A stretch of 64,000 bases of DNA, taken from Clytia hemisphaerica (Eukaryota; Cnidaria; Hydrozoa; Leptothecata; Clytiidae). This document shows positions 46,901-57,651 of the stretch, piece by piece; the first letter of the stretch is position 1; every line of letters begins with the position of its first letter. Under the pieces are notes generated by a model. It had not been told where the DNA came from, made no database searches, and saw nothing but the letters and a program-made list of their open reading frames with translations. Location of the stretch: positions 1,438,046 through 1,502,045 of the forward strand of contig CACVBU010000681.1 of the NCBI GenBank assembly GCA_902728285.1. The letters run 5' to 3'. The translations under genes were made by a program, and so were the position numbers.

Positions 46901-49900
46901 TAAATAACATTTACAAAATCACACACTTTCCCTTCATTCAAAAAAGAGATAAAAAACAGCAGACAACATAAATTTCTCATATTCTTTGTCAGCAAAAGGT
47001 TTTAGAATGAAAGAGATAAGTGAAGGTAATTAACGATAAACGAGTACTTGGGTTGGGTACTGCAATTAGTCATGCTCAAATATAGAAAAGTATTTACCCA
47101 TGAAGTTGACGGTCAAGTCTGAAAATTTGTTGTCCTTTAATACCTGAACGATAACATCTACAAAAGAGAAATGCGACAAGAAGTTTAATCAGGTAGAGTA
47201 GCCCACAGCGCCCACAGCAGGTTTACAAATATGATTTACCACATTCGCTTATAGTTGAGCGGATCTTTTTTCAAAGAGGTTTAAAATTTTTACTAAGTTT
47301 TGAAGCAAACTATAATTCTGCATAAATGAAATTCGCCATATATTCAATGAATACAGAGTAGTGATTTAACATGTGGCATACCTTGTTTGTCATTTTTATT
47401 TACAGTGGGATCCTTGCAATAAGCAGAAAGTTTTTCATTATTTTGTAACAGTCCTTGGACTTTGTTTAATTCCCCTTCAACTTTGTCTAGAGCTTTTGTT
47501 CGACTGGCAGCAGAAAATAAAGCATGGGCGTATCTTCCTTCAACACCAAAAACTTTGATGGCAGCCTAAGAGGGTGAAACATAAATAGGTTTACAATAAT
47601 TCAAATCTCTTCAAAAACAAAAATTAAAATAGTCAAATAGTAATTGGCATAGGTCAGATAAAAACAAAAGTTCACTAGGGGGTTGAAAATTAAAACTTCA
47701 CTACAGTAAACTGATGATAATGATGAGGCAAAATAGCACTTTTAAGGTCTTTCCAAGAAAAATGAATTGGCAGTCTGTACATTTGAAACATTGCCTTTGA
47801 GGAAAAAAATCAAATGAAAGAATGAGATTAAAAAAATCAAAATTGGCTTTTTCAAACATTTAGCAAGCCCATTTTGATCTATTTTTGAAGACTAATCTCA
47901 TATAACAGATCTTCCAATCTGCAACCAGACTCTGCTCTAAAGGAATAATAGATATATTATTGCTCTTTGGAGTCCAAAAGATACCAAAAAATGTATTTCA
48001 AAAATATTTGGTGGCCCCTTCAGACACAAAGTTCTTTCATTGAAAAAAAAAATATTTAGTGAGTGAAAAAAATAATTATACCTTTTCAGCTTCTTGGAGA
48101 GAGGCAGAGGAAGAGCTGAATTGACGAACCTATAAAAAAAGAATATTTTGAGTCTACGTGGGTTTTTAAGTTGTATTTTATTAGGTTTATGGAATTTAAA
48201 ATTTTTGGAATTTGGGATTTTTGCAAAAAGATATAGATTCTTTTGAGCAATCCACCCCTCTTATAATACAATAGTATACCCCGCAAAAATTAAACTATTT
48301 CTTAAAATATTTGCCTAGCGAAAATACCTTTATAGCTCCTAGCAGGGGGAAGGACTATAACATTATGTTTGTAGTGTGTTTGTTTTTCATGATTTTTAAT
48401 AAAATAAATTAGGAAGAAAAAAATCATCTCTCTGGCTGTTAGTGTTGCCCCACATTCTGTCTTTATATTTTTTCTCTCTTTCACTGAAAGAAATTTGTTG
48501 CTATTAATTACAAAAAGCTGTACTTTGTGATTTTTTTTCCTAAGAATCAACTAACTCTTCATTCTAATAAATTGATTTAAGGTTACAGATAGGTCAATTT
48601 GATTATTTTTAAAAAGTATCATTAATTGTTTAGCATCCTTTCTTTGATGAAATTGGACTGGAGTGGTTGAAGTGCAATTCAATGGCTTTCTAAATATGTA
48701 ATTACTTTTCAACATATTTTTCTAATTTGGAATTATGATGCGATTTCAAAAGACGAACTTTGAACTTTGACGAGTTACTCTTCAAAATCTACTGAATATT
48801 TTTCAATGAAACCTTTTGTATTCGAAAGCCCTTGTTCTCCCCTACAAAATCGTGCTCCGCTTTATCATTTACACGCCCCATTCAAAAGATATTTAACTTT
48901 TCATGTTATGCGATGTTAAAAAACAGGTTTTTCACGTTTAAAGCAAGTTTTCTCCACAACAAAACCTCGAATCAACAATCGGAGGCACGGTTTTGCTATT
49001 CAACCTTTTCTGAATAGAATGACGTAGGTTTCAGAAATATCGACCAACCAGATCTTGTAGAGTAACCTTTCAAAGTTGGTATGTACACTGGATTTTTGAA
49101 AAAATTGTGATTGAGATATTTCAAATCTTTTTATCTTTACCGAAAAATCCCCCCCTCTTTTATTGAAAAGTAAAAAGACCATTATTCCATTGTAAGACTT
49201 TATAATAAGGATATCGAAAGAAGCGTCGCTTTAAACTTCCCTTTACAGTTTTCTTTTACAATTCAAATAAAAGGCTCAATCAATAGGGATTATACATCGA
49301 TAATGTTTTTAGCATTTTTTGCAATTTTGATACACTTTTAGGTTTAGGGAAATGCATCATTCGATGGTCCGTAAAATTTTGAATCTTTTACAGCAAAAAA
49401 ATTTTTTTTGATGTAAAAAAAAGATTTTCTTCAAAGGAGCCCTATCTGTAACCTTAATATGCATAACACTATTTATTTGATCTTTGACGTCCAGAAAGCA
49501 TGCTTTTTGAAGAGTGTTATATAGGAGGAACGATGTAACAGTTTGAATGAGTCACGAGTAAAGGTTTTTAAAAAGAAAGTTTCATCTGTTATCTATTTGG
49601 TTCTTATGAAAGAAAAATGCGGCCGTTAATTCGATCCCTGTAAAATAATTAAAAATAATTAAAAATAAAACACATTTCTCACGCAAAGGAGCCTTTATTG
49701 ATATTCTTTTAATGTTTTGCATATAATAAATAGAATGTTTTCTATATTTAGATCAAAACATTCGATTGTAAATTAGTTTGAGATCAACTATTTTTTTGTT
49801 TACAGAAGCAATAGAATGTGTGATCACATCTTGAAACAACTCTCGAAACAACTCTCGATCCTTCTTTTGCTTGAAGAATATCGTTGTGTAAAGAAGTAGC

Positions 49901-52900
49901 TTTTATCTATCTGGCACAGCAGGGAGTATGACGCCCTTTCTGTTGCTTCCTTTTACCCCCAAATATAAAGCATTTAAGCATAAAAACATTTGGAGGGATT
50001 GTCTCTCACAGGAAGGACCAAGACTTTTTAATGCTCTACCAAAATCCCTTCAAAACCTCACAAATTGTACGAAACAAACTTTTAAACAACATCAATCCCT
50101 CAATACACTGCCAGGCGAACCACTGCTTCCTAATTATTTCAACTTCAGGAGAGCTGATTCCAACAGTGTATCAGTAATGGTCAATCATCGGATTCCACGA
50201 ATTGGATGAGTACCATAAAGTATAAAATCAAAAAGTACCGTCAACTGCTCTAACTTGGGACGATTGGTCGAAACATGGGACTGGTTGATATCTGGCCTGT
50301 ATTTTCACTTACTGTGAAATATCTTTGACAATAAATTTGTTTTGATAACTCCACCAAGTTCATCAGTCATACTTCTTGTTCCTCTTAGAGTGCACAGACA
50401 CTCACGCGTGTTCCACTACGGATTTTTTTCATATTTTGATTTAAAAGCCTACTCTGGCCTACTCGGTGCGAAAGAGAAATCGTGTATTTTTTAATACACT
50501 GTTCATTAACTCAAATCAAATGACTTTGAAGGTTTGGTGAAATTGTGGCCGAATTGCCAGTGCGTCACAAAGAGCGATATTTCGATTGCACAGAAGCGCT
50601 TCAAAACACCAGCTTTTTTGAGTTTTGTCTCGTTTACCCAAACGCTTCAATCTTGCGTAGGCTTAGGGGTCAAAACTAGAACCCCCAATACGAGACATTT
50701 GCCTGACCGAAAAAAAATCATCCTCATCAATTTCGTTAATTGTCAGAATTGTTTACTCACTGGAAATACGCAACTTTTTGAAGCTTAGTTTTTTTCTCGG
50801 TTGTGCTTCATTTTAGAAATAACGCAGGGGGGGGGTCAGGGTCCAGGATACCAACCCAGGGCCAAAAAACCTGACTTTTCAAGATTTGAAAGTTGTAGAC
50901 ACCACCACCCCCTAAATTGGTATCAATACTTGAAAACCTAAATTAGTATCAATACCAACTTGAAAACCCAAATTTTCTAAAAAAGGGGGACACACCCCCC
51001 TAAATTGGTATCGATACCAACATGAAAATCCTGATTTTTCTAAAGAAGGGTGTCGGAATTAAACGAGGGATCGATATTAGACCAATTTACGGTATAGACT
51101 ATGGATTGACATTGTTTTAGCTTAAAATTGGTAATAATATGCTAAAATTCTGTTTTTTGGTGCAGTTTTTGCAGAGTGTGGTGCGTTGGCTCGAGATCTT
51201 GAGTGTACAACATGGAGAAAGTCAAGTGCAGGTGCAAAATTTGAGGTTTTCAGGTGCAAGTGCAGACGGTTTTTCAGCCTCAAGTGCAGAGTTCCGCTAT
51301 TTTCTCCTCAAGTGCAGCTAATTTTAGCAATTTTTACCATTTTGGGCCAATTTCTGAGGTATGGGTTCGCCTTGACCGGACCAAAATTCATCAGGTGCGC
51401 TATCCAGCGCGGAACGTGGTATTTTTGAATTTTTCCTCTCGGGTGCAGCCTTGCCATACTCTGCAAACTCAGAAATAGTCCACCCCTTATACCAAACCCG
51501 ATCAATCGAACACTTGCCGAACCAATCGAACAATCAAACTAATCGAACTCCCTCGAACGATTAAAGTTCGATTAAAAAAATTAATCAAACTCTAAATTTT
51601 TTTAAAAATTGTGAGTGTTCGATTAAATTCGATCAATGGGTTGTGGTTCGGTTTGATCAGTTCGATTACAGTAACCAATTTTGTTTGACAAGTTAGTGCC
51701 TCTATCTCCATCCGTATTCAAAGCCAAATTCAAAATGTAAATCGGGAAATTATTTCCGATAACGGATGACACACTTTTCCTGTATCCTTTCAACACCAGA
51801 GGTGGTTTGTTGGGGGCTGGTGGTTTGTAGTATTTCGCCATTCGACCGCGTGCGAAATTGTAACAACAGAGGCACAAGTGTTTCAACTGGTATTCCAAAG
51901 AAGCCATATTTTGGTTTGTACAGAAATTTCGCCCGCTCAAATCGAAACAACAAAACTGGCCAAACTCACTAAAGCAAAACATTGCCGCCACGGCATTTCC
52001 CTGGATAAAAATTCTGGTCACGTGACCATCTGTGATTTTAGACCAATGAAAACACTTCATTTCCCCGGATTAAAGTTGTGTCTACACTATCACGCGGGAA
52101 CTAGCTAGAAAAAGAAAGAAAAAACCAGGGGTCAAATTAAATTGGGCGTGGCCGCCATTTTGAATTGTCACAATAAAGTTTTTGCAAGTGAGGAAAGATA
52201 TGAGGATTTAATATCATTGAGCTAATCGAACTTTTACTCGACCGAACTAATCAAACTCCTATTACTTCAAAAATTGTGAGTGTTCGATTAGGTTTGATTA
52301 ATTCTTTTAATCGAACTTTAATCGTTCGATGGAGTTTGATTAGTTTGATTGTTTGATTGGTTCGACAAGTTTGATTGATCGGGTCTCCTGGCTTATAGCA
52401 GCCCCATTTTTTCCAGTGTGGAATCCATGCAAAAGCCACACCGAAGATATTTTGAGGATCAAGAAGGTTACACCCAATTGAGGGCATTCTCACGCCGAAT
52501 ATATTCGGCGTACTGTGTATGAATTCCAGACTGGTATTTTTTATATCAAAATTTGGTTTTTGAGCCTTAAACTCTTGTTTAGAGGGCCTATTTTTACACA
52601 CTGCTATTTCTTATTATGAATGAAAATAGACAGAAGTCAGGGGCTGTAAATCTCAGAAGCCGCCTGCCACAGAAGCTTCGTCAGTTTTGGCAGGAGGGAA
52701 AACAGTTTAAAAACCCTCTCTTTTCAAAAGTGTTACTATTTCAGATAGAACTTGAATTGCATGAACACATTGCGAAAAGATTTGATGAGGAAAACCTTGT
52801 AAAGGTTGTAGGTGTAATTTCGAATTAAAAAAGAAGAAGGAAAACGAAGATAATACATACTGTTTGAAGACTTCTGAGCATTGAAGTTCTTGCTGCAGCC

Positions 52901-52905
52901 GCCAT
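43944..52905 (-). CDS. ATP5PO: ATP synthase subunit O (OSCP), mitochondrial (7 exons)
   Basis: Exons in order: 52905-52861, 48129-48082, 47565-47382, 47157-47098, 46883-46771, 44509-44423, 44057-43944. All junctions are GT-AG and in phase. The protein has 216 residues against about 213 in mammals. OSCP caps the F1 alpha-3/beta-3 head and links it to the peripheral stalk of mitochondrial ATP synthase. The first 30 residues are rich in Ala, Arg and Ser with no acids, as expected for a matrix targeting peptide. Family marks are VFGVEGRYAHALFSAAS (about 34-50), GVLAEGNRL, the FNKIMRARRGEVDCTVTTA block and the closing IGGMVINLGDYFIDMS followed by KIKKLSRAL. The 4.7 kb first intron and the 2.3 kb fifth intron (46770-44510) are built mostly of repeats. 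The gene converges on the CXorf65-like gene. Confidence 0.93.
44645..46470 (-). mobile_element. Reverse copy of the hairpin/microsatellite-ended family, in OSCP intron 5
   Basis: Read on the minus strand it starts with the ggacctaccccg hairpin (about 46470-46440), an aacgaacg microsatellite and tctcgag, then two internal units like those at 20.2-22.6 kb. Its far end at about 44645 matches the last part of the array near 22600. It is interrupted by a MITE at 45014-45841. Confidence 0.8.
45014..45841. mobile_element. 828 bp MITE with long inverted arms (CCGGGT ends)
   Basis: Arms of about 230 bp (45014-45243 against 45608-45841) begin ccgggtacgcc and end ggcgcacccgg, flanked by TA (45012-45013, 45842-45843). 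Uninterrupted units of the host repeat at about 21262 read catgcataactataaaccc-like sequence with a single TA there. Shared arm phrases include agtttctctcttt and aaagttactttc. No transposase. Confidence 0.85.
48130..49870. other. OSCP intron 1, proximal part
   Basis: No supported gene or clear repeat boundary; AT-rich. Confidence 0.4.
49895..50209 (+). pseudogene. LINE ORF2 C-terminal fragment
   Basis: The frame holds the GPRLFNALPKSLQNLT block, then a helix with FKQ and a closing PNYFNFRRADSNSV region. This is the usual C-terminal tail after the reverse transcriptase of non-LTR retrotransposons (CR1/L2-type). An in-frame stop at 49889 and the absence of any RT motif upstream show a 5'-truncated copy. 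It abuts the TIR element at 50238 and lies antisense in OSCP intron 1. Confidence 0.65.
50238..50560 (+). mobile_element. TIR element copy B (uninterrupted but 3'-truncated)
   Basis: Starts after TA at 50236-50237 with ccgtcaactgctctaacttg. It follows copy A (5122-7685) base for base with minor changes but lacks the SINE, the CAGT-ended element and the TTAA element. It breaks off after ggccgaattgcc and has lost the right TIR. Confidence 0.8.
50561..51495. other. Repeat-like OSCP intron 1 segment
   Basis: From about 50850 to 51040 the phrase aaattggtatcaatacc recurs about four times. From about 51220 to 51320 caagtgcag recurs about five times. No gene was seen. Confidence 0.45.
51496..52384. 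mobile_element. TIR element with AATCGAAC-rich arms
   Basis: Left acccgatcaatcgaac and right complement (gattgatcgggt) close arms of about 150 bp made of aatcgaac/aatcaaac repeats. Both arms include cgaacgattaaagttcgatt and attgtgagtgttcgatta. The inside holds the segment also found at 25070-25252 and a minus-strand frame of 145 codons (51623-52060) that I do not recognise and do not call a gene. Confidence 0.7.
52385..52860. other. OSCP intron 1, 5' end
   Basis: No supported feature. A 70-codon plus-strand frame at 52616-52828 lacks recognisable motifs. Confidence 0.35.
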
Positions 52906-53502
52906 CTTGTCCAGCAAGTTAAAATGACCCGAAAATGGAGGGCAATTTTGCAGATCATAACCCTTTTGGTCGGCACTTCGGCCCTAGAACGCCGCTGCTG
53001 GGTTCTAAGTTTTGACTCGCTGGCCTTGAGCAAATTCCATCAAATTTAGAAAAAAGAGAACTGAGAAGCGAGTCAATTTTCCCGCTCAAAGATGGTAGAC
53101 TTGAAACTTGAAAATTTATTCTGCAGCACGTTTTCGGTATCGAGGTTTGTGTTTTTCTACTGAACATTCCTTCTTGATTCATATACAACAGAGTAAAGAT
53201 ATTCCATCAACAATAATTTTACAATAGCAACTCCATGAGTCAATTTTGTTGTTTTCCAAGCAATAAGGGTAAGTGCTGTATTTTTCGTTAGAAATGAAAA
53301 TGAAAGAAAAAGAAAGTCAAAAGTAGTAAAACACAAAAAATTGCCGCCAGTTTAAACTTTAAACTCCTATATCAGGATTAGAAACTAGGCTAGTCTTACC
53401 TCTTTTATCTTTTCCTTTACAACAATACAATGCTGACAAGTTTGACACAACAAATGTGTACATGTAGATTGACAAGTAAACCCTGAGAGAAGTTTATATC
53501 GA

Positions 53503-54110
53503 ACAGTTACATCAATATGCCTTCTTACCTGTCTTTAAAAATATAAATAAAAGTAATCACGGAAAAGGACGCGAAAAAAAAGGACATAAGTGTGAGAACA
53601 GAGTAATCAAACTCGTTAGAAAAAGTACCATTAGAAGTCATAAAAAATCAACCTGAATAAATGCAATCGAAATTCCAGAGAACTTCATAATTCCCCAAAC
53701 AACATTACATTCCTATGTCAAACTCCCATCACATAAATTTTACAATTACGTCAGAGTAGACTACGCTCGCCACCGAAGAGGTTTATTTGGAAAGGGTAAT
53801 TATATTTTATTGTTCGCTTCTTTTTTAAAGATTTGCCAAGTTGGAAAAGTATGAATTTCTTTGTACATATTTTACCTACCCCAAATATTTGGGACGCTGA
53901 GTTTTAAACGAATGGTCAAGTTGAAACGAACGATAAATGTATCAAGGTCTGTTTTATTTACCCCCTGGTGACTTAACAAAAGAGACTTAACTCGATGTTA
54001 CAATCCAATTATTGAAAGTTTGTCTCGGCCTTTTTATAATGAGCGAGACATACGTTCTCTGATTACGCAATTTTCATATCAACATTTTCGAGGCATTTTG
54101 ATGTAACTGT
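53503..54110. mobile_element. 608 bp TIR element (ACAGTTACATCAA ends)
   Basis: Left acagttacatcaatatgcc and right ggcattttgatgtaactgt, flanked by CGA (53500-53502, 54111-54113). The uninterrupted relative at about 5607 reads gtttatattgaaatctg. No transposase. A 3 bp duplication fits CACTA-like or Harbinger-like elements. Confidence 0.75.
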
Positions 54111-54268
54111 CGAAATCTGCAACAAAAACTAAAGTGGTCTCTTCTACTGATTGCTTCCCAACGCTCCTTTGCAGCTATTTATCAAATTTCCACCAATGAG
54201 GTTGCCGCATTTCAAACGGCCCTTCTTTTTAGCACCCATGGTGGCCTCTCAGTGCCGTGCACGACAGG

Positions 54269-54861
54269 ACGACCCTCGACATGGCGCGAGAATTCTCGGG
54301 CCTCTTTGGGCCATGTTCGGGCCGAGAGACCCTATCAATTCTTTTGGCCTGAACTTGACCCGAATCATTCGGGCCACGTTCGGGCTACGACTTAAGACGT
54401 AAACTGTTCAACCTATACCTTTGTGCCTGTGTCAGAAGATTCCATTGATTAATCCAGCTTCCAGTCATAATGAAATTAAAATGTGAAAATGACGTTGAAA
54501 ATGTGTGAAAATGTTAATTTTAATTTATTTCGTCGCGTTTCATCCAGTTCATCTTTTGCTAAATAAACTTAACAAACTCCTTGTGGATCACGCTTCAAAG
54601 TTTAAAACCACAACCAGTTTAATAGCAAATATTTAAGTGAAATCAAGTTTTTCTAGAGAAAATATTGAAAAAATGCAGTCCTGAAATTACACGCAGGTTT
54701 AAATCATGATTTCAAAAGTTAGCCCCTGTGTGGCCCGCGTGAGGCCCGCCCGCGGCCCGAAAACTCGGGCCATGCTCGGGCCATGCTTGGGCCATCCTCG
54801 GGCTTTATGTGCATTCCAATAAAAGTTTTGGCCCGAGAATTCTCAGGCCATGGTGAGGGTC
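54269..54861. mobile_element. 593 bp hAT-like element with 8 bp duplication
   Basis: The 8 bp acgacagg stands at both sides (54261-54268, 54862-54869). Ends acgaccctc...gagggtcgt are inverted, followed by gagaattctcgggcc and its complement. Tracts of cgggcca recur inside both halves. The uninterrupted relative at about 5770 reads ggacaacgggtggctg. It is GC-rich compared with its surroundings and non-coding. Confidence 0.8.
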
Positions 54862-54955
54862 GTACGACAGGTGGCTGTAAAATCCCCACACGTGTTCCAA
54901 AAGACAAAACAATGGAACTGCGTGTCAATCCGTTCAGCTGACCAAAATATTAAGT

Positions 54956-54992
54956 CGGATTACCTAACTTTATGTGTAAAGTTAGGTAATCT
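54956..54992. repeat. Perfect small hairpin
   Basis: gattacctaacttta and taaagttaggtaatc form a 15 bp stem with a tgtg loop. Confidence 0.8.
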
Positions 54993-55154
54993 GACAAAAA
55001 TTGTAACTTTACACATACCTTAAATTCTCAACATCCTCTCAGGCTTTCTTTTATTTGTTTTTATAGTTATGTAATAAAGGTTTTTATATGACTATTATTG
55101 TATTTTTATATGTAGCGAGAATGGGTCTTTAGGCCTGATGTTACTTAAATAATA

Positions 55155-55333
55155 GACCTTTTTTCAAAGAGGACGTCCTGTTGAATAATTATGTAGTCCA
55201 GCCATAAAAACAATGATAGAGCCATGCATAATTACTGTATCATGCATATTGTAATATTTATGCATGGTTTTATCATTGTTTTTCTGCTGGACTACATAAT
55301 TATTCAACAGGGTGGCCTCTTTGAAAAAAGGTC
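55155..55333. mobile_element. Foldback MITE (GACCTTTTTTC ends), copy 3
   Basis: Full-length copy with TA flanks (55153-55154, 55334-55335), in the opposite orientation to copy 2. It stands just upstream of the second BEL/Pao element. Confidence 0.85.
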
Positions 55334-55472
55334 TATAGATAGATAGATCAATTATCTTGGTTTTTTTCAGGGTTGTAGAACTATTTGGGAGAAGAGAGCT
55401 TTTTACAGATCTTTAAAAGGTTTACTAATTCTTTAGATATAGTCAAAAGTTTAGACATTGGTGAAAACTTAT

Positions 55473-56060
55473 TGTTCCCGCATTGAGTGCGAGTAGGCCT
55501 CCACTCTACGCGGGAGTATATGGTTCTCCTCCATAACCTATTTTATATTTCTCAATGTTTCGTGCGCGTCTATTGTCTTGTTTTATGTATTGTCTTTGTC
55601 TTGTCTTGTCCCTTGTGAATTTGTATTGTGACGTCACTTAATTGGATTTTGTAGGCGTTTTAAAATGTTATTTCTCTGAATGTCGTTTATTGAACTGTTG
55701 TATGTTGTTGTGAGTGCTGTGAGGGTGAAGTGAAAGAACTTTAGTATTTTAGTAAGTATTTTCTATGTTTGTGTACATACTTAGTTCTTTGTTGGGCTTG
55801 CGTCTTCTGTGTGTTTTCCAGTGCTTCGTTTTCAGTGTGCTTCGTCTAGGTTTTGTTTGGGGGTTTGCGTCTTTTCTGTTTGCCAGCCTTTCGTTTCTTT
55901 TGGGTCTAACTTAGGATATTTTCAGTTTCTTGTAACTAGTTTATGGCAAGTTTTCTAACTTCTAATTTTGTGCATTTGTTTTAGTGTCCCTGAAATATAT
56001 GGTCAAAATATACTCATCGGGGTCAGTGATTTATTCCTCGCTACTGCGTTAGCAGTAACA
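55473..56060 (+). repeat. Putative 5' LTR of second BEL/Pao element
   Basis: Begins tgttcccgcattg and ends agcagtaaca, resembling the TGTTAC...GTAACA termini of the first element. The gag ATG follows at 56113. No second LTR and no clear primer-binding site were found, so both edges are tentative. Confidence 0.45.
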
Positions 56061-56112
56061 GTAAAATACTAAAAGTTAAAGTAGCTTGTCATCTAGTACT
56101 CACCTTTTCGTT

Positions 56113-57651
56113 ATGTCATACATTCAGTCAGCAAGAGGCAGCAGCAAAAGGGAAATTAAAATTCCAGCCAGATCGAGACTTTATCAAATAGATTTGCTTC
56201 AAAGTAAAAGAGGCAAATTAGAGGCGAAAATACGAACACAGCTTTTGAAGTTGGACATACTCTTAGAGGATCAGAGACGAGATGAGCTGTTGAATGAAGT
56301 TGATGCCCTGGAGAGCCTGTTTGCAGAGTTTATGCAGTATCATTCAAAGTGTCATATCCTGGTCGCTGAGGCTGACAATAGTGACGAATTCGATAGATAC
56401 AGCACTGAATCGATAGACAGAAAAGTTTCTGTTATCAAGAAAAGGTTCATCGAGGCGATGGAACAAGAAATAACGGTGGAGGAGCAAGTGAAGAGAGCCA
56501 AGACTGCTAGCAGACCTGAGGAGATAGCTGAGCAATTTGCAGAGTTACCCTACGACAAGGCCAGCAGTCCAGTATCTTCAAGAAGCTCCTCGAAAAAATC
56601 ATCAAACAAATCCGGAAAGTCATCAAGCTATTCTGGAAAGTCATCAAATAAATCAAACAAATCAGTTTCGAGTGAGAAGGCCAAAGAGAGAGCAAGATTA
56701 GTTGGGCTGCAAATTGAAGCGAAATTTCTACAGCAAAAACAGAAGATTGAGCAAGAGAGCAAAGCCTTCCAGCTAAATCTCGAGATGGCAAAGTCGCAAG
56801 CAAAAATAGAAGCTTACGAGAATGTAGAGCAAGAAAATAACAAGCCAGAAACAGACTTGGAGGGGATCTTTCCAGAAGTCAACAAGACAGAATTGGTCGA
56901 CAGCTACGTAAATTCGTATGAAGTTCCAGAAGAAAATGTTGATCTGATCCAATCCAGTGAAGTCGATACAAAGGAAGGATATCTCAAGTCTAATGGGGTG
57001 TCCAATGAAGTATCCAAAATCAAGAGTGAGATGCCAAGAGAGAGGTATTTCAAGTCATACGAGGTGCCCAAAGAAAGATACTTCAAGTCGTTAAAAGTAC
57101 CCGAAGAGAGATACATCAACTCGTATGATGTGCCCAAACAGAAGACTACATTACGTCAGCAACCCAAGATTACAGTTGAGACGGGGGTTACACAGAAGAA
57201 TGAAGTCAAGCAAATCCAGCAGATTGAGAGTCATGATCAATGTGCTAACGTAGGAGAAATTTTGAGACATATCCAGGCACCACCTGTTGAGTTAGATGTA
57301 TTCAGTGGCAACATCATAGACTATCCTAACTTCATTGCAACCTTCACTGAGGTGGTTGATTCAACTGTTACAAATCCAAGAGGAAGACTTGTCAGATTGA
57401 TTCAGTCCTTGAAGGATGAGGCTAAGGAGCTAGCTGAGTCGTGCAATCATCTTCCAGCAGCCGAAGGTTATGCAAGAGCAAGACATCTTCTGGACAAGCA
57501 ATACGGTGACCGATATCATATACTCAGTCATTACAGACAGGAGCTTAAACAGTGGCCAAAATTGAGGTCAAGCGATGCTAAAGGCTTCAGACGTTTCTAC
57601 AGTTTCCTGATGAAGTACAAGGCAACCATGCTATCCATGAATGTTAATGTG
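56113..57651 (+). pseudogene. gag: BEL/Pao Gag, N-terminal part
   Basis: An open frame starts at ATG 56113. An N-terminal helical region is followed by a Ser/Lys-rich stretch (about residues 150-200). Next is a Lys/Glu-rich helix, a degenerate repeat around YEVPKERYFKS (four to five units, about 57030-57150), and a DUF1759-like capsid region (about 57280-57640; LDVFSGNIIDYPNF, LLDKQYGD). The frame is cut by the insertion at about 57652 and resumes in the same frame at 58957. Apart from the insertion no lesion is seen. Confidence 0.8.

Larger units (their letters stand above)
53348..54945 (+). mobile_element. CAGT-ended TIR element copy C, with two nested insertions
   Basis: Starts CAGT with aaactcctatatca and follows 5482-6201 (aactaggctagtctta, ctactgattgcttccc, ctctcagtgcc, gtggctgtaaaatc). 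It is interrupted at 53503-54110 and 54269-54861. Its right end has diverged and is not sharply defined. Confidence 0.65.

Noticed and set aside
51623..52060. 145-codon minus-strand frame
   Set aside because: It lies within a TIR element, lacks a known domain, and its start overlaps the segment duplicated at 25 kb without keeping a comparable frame there.
55139..55472. Alternative 5' LTR start at TGTTAC near 55139
   Set aside because: It would place the TA-flanked MITE inside the LTR. The TGTTCCCGC start at 55473 fits the family better, though neither can be proved without the other LTR.
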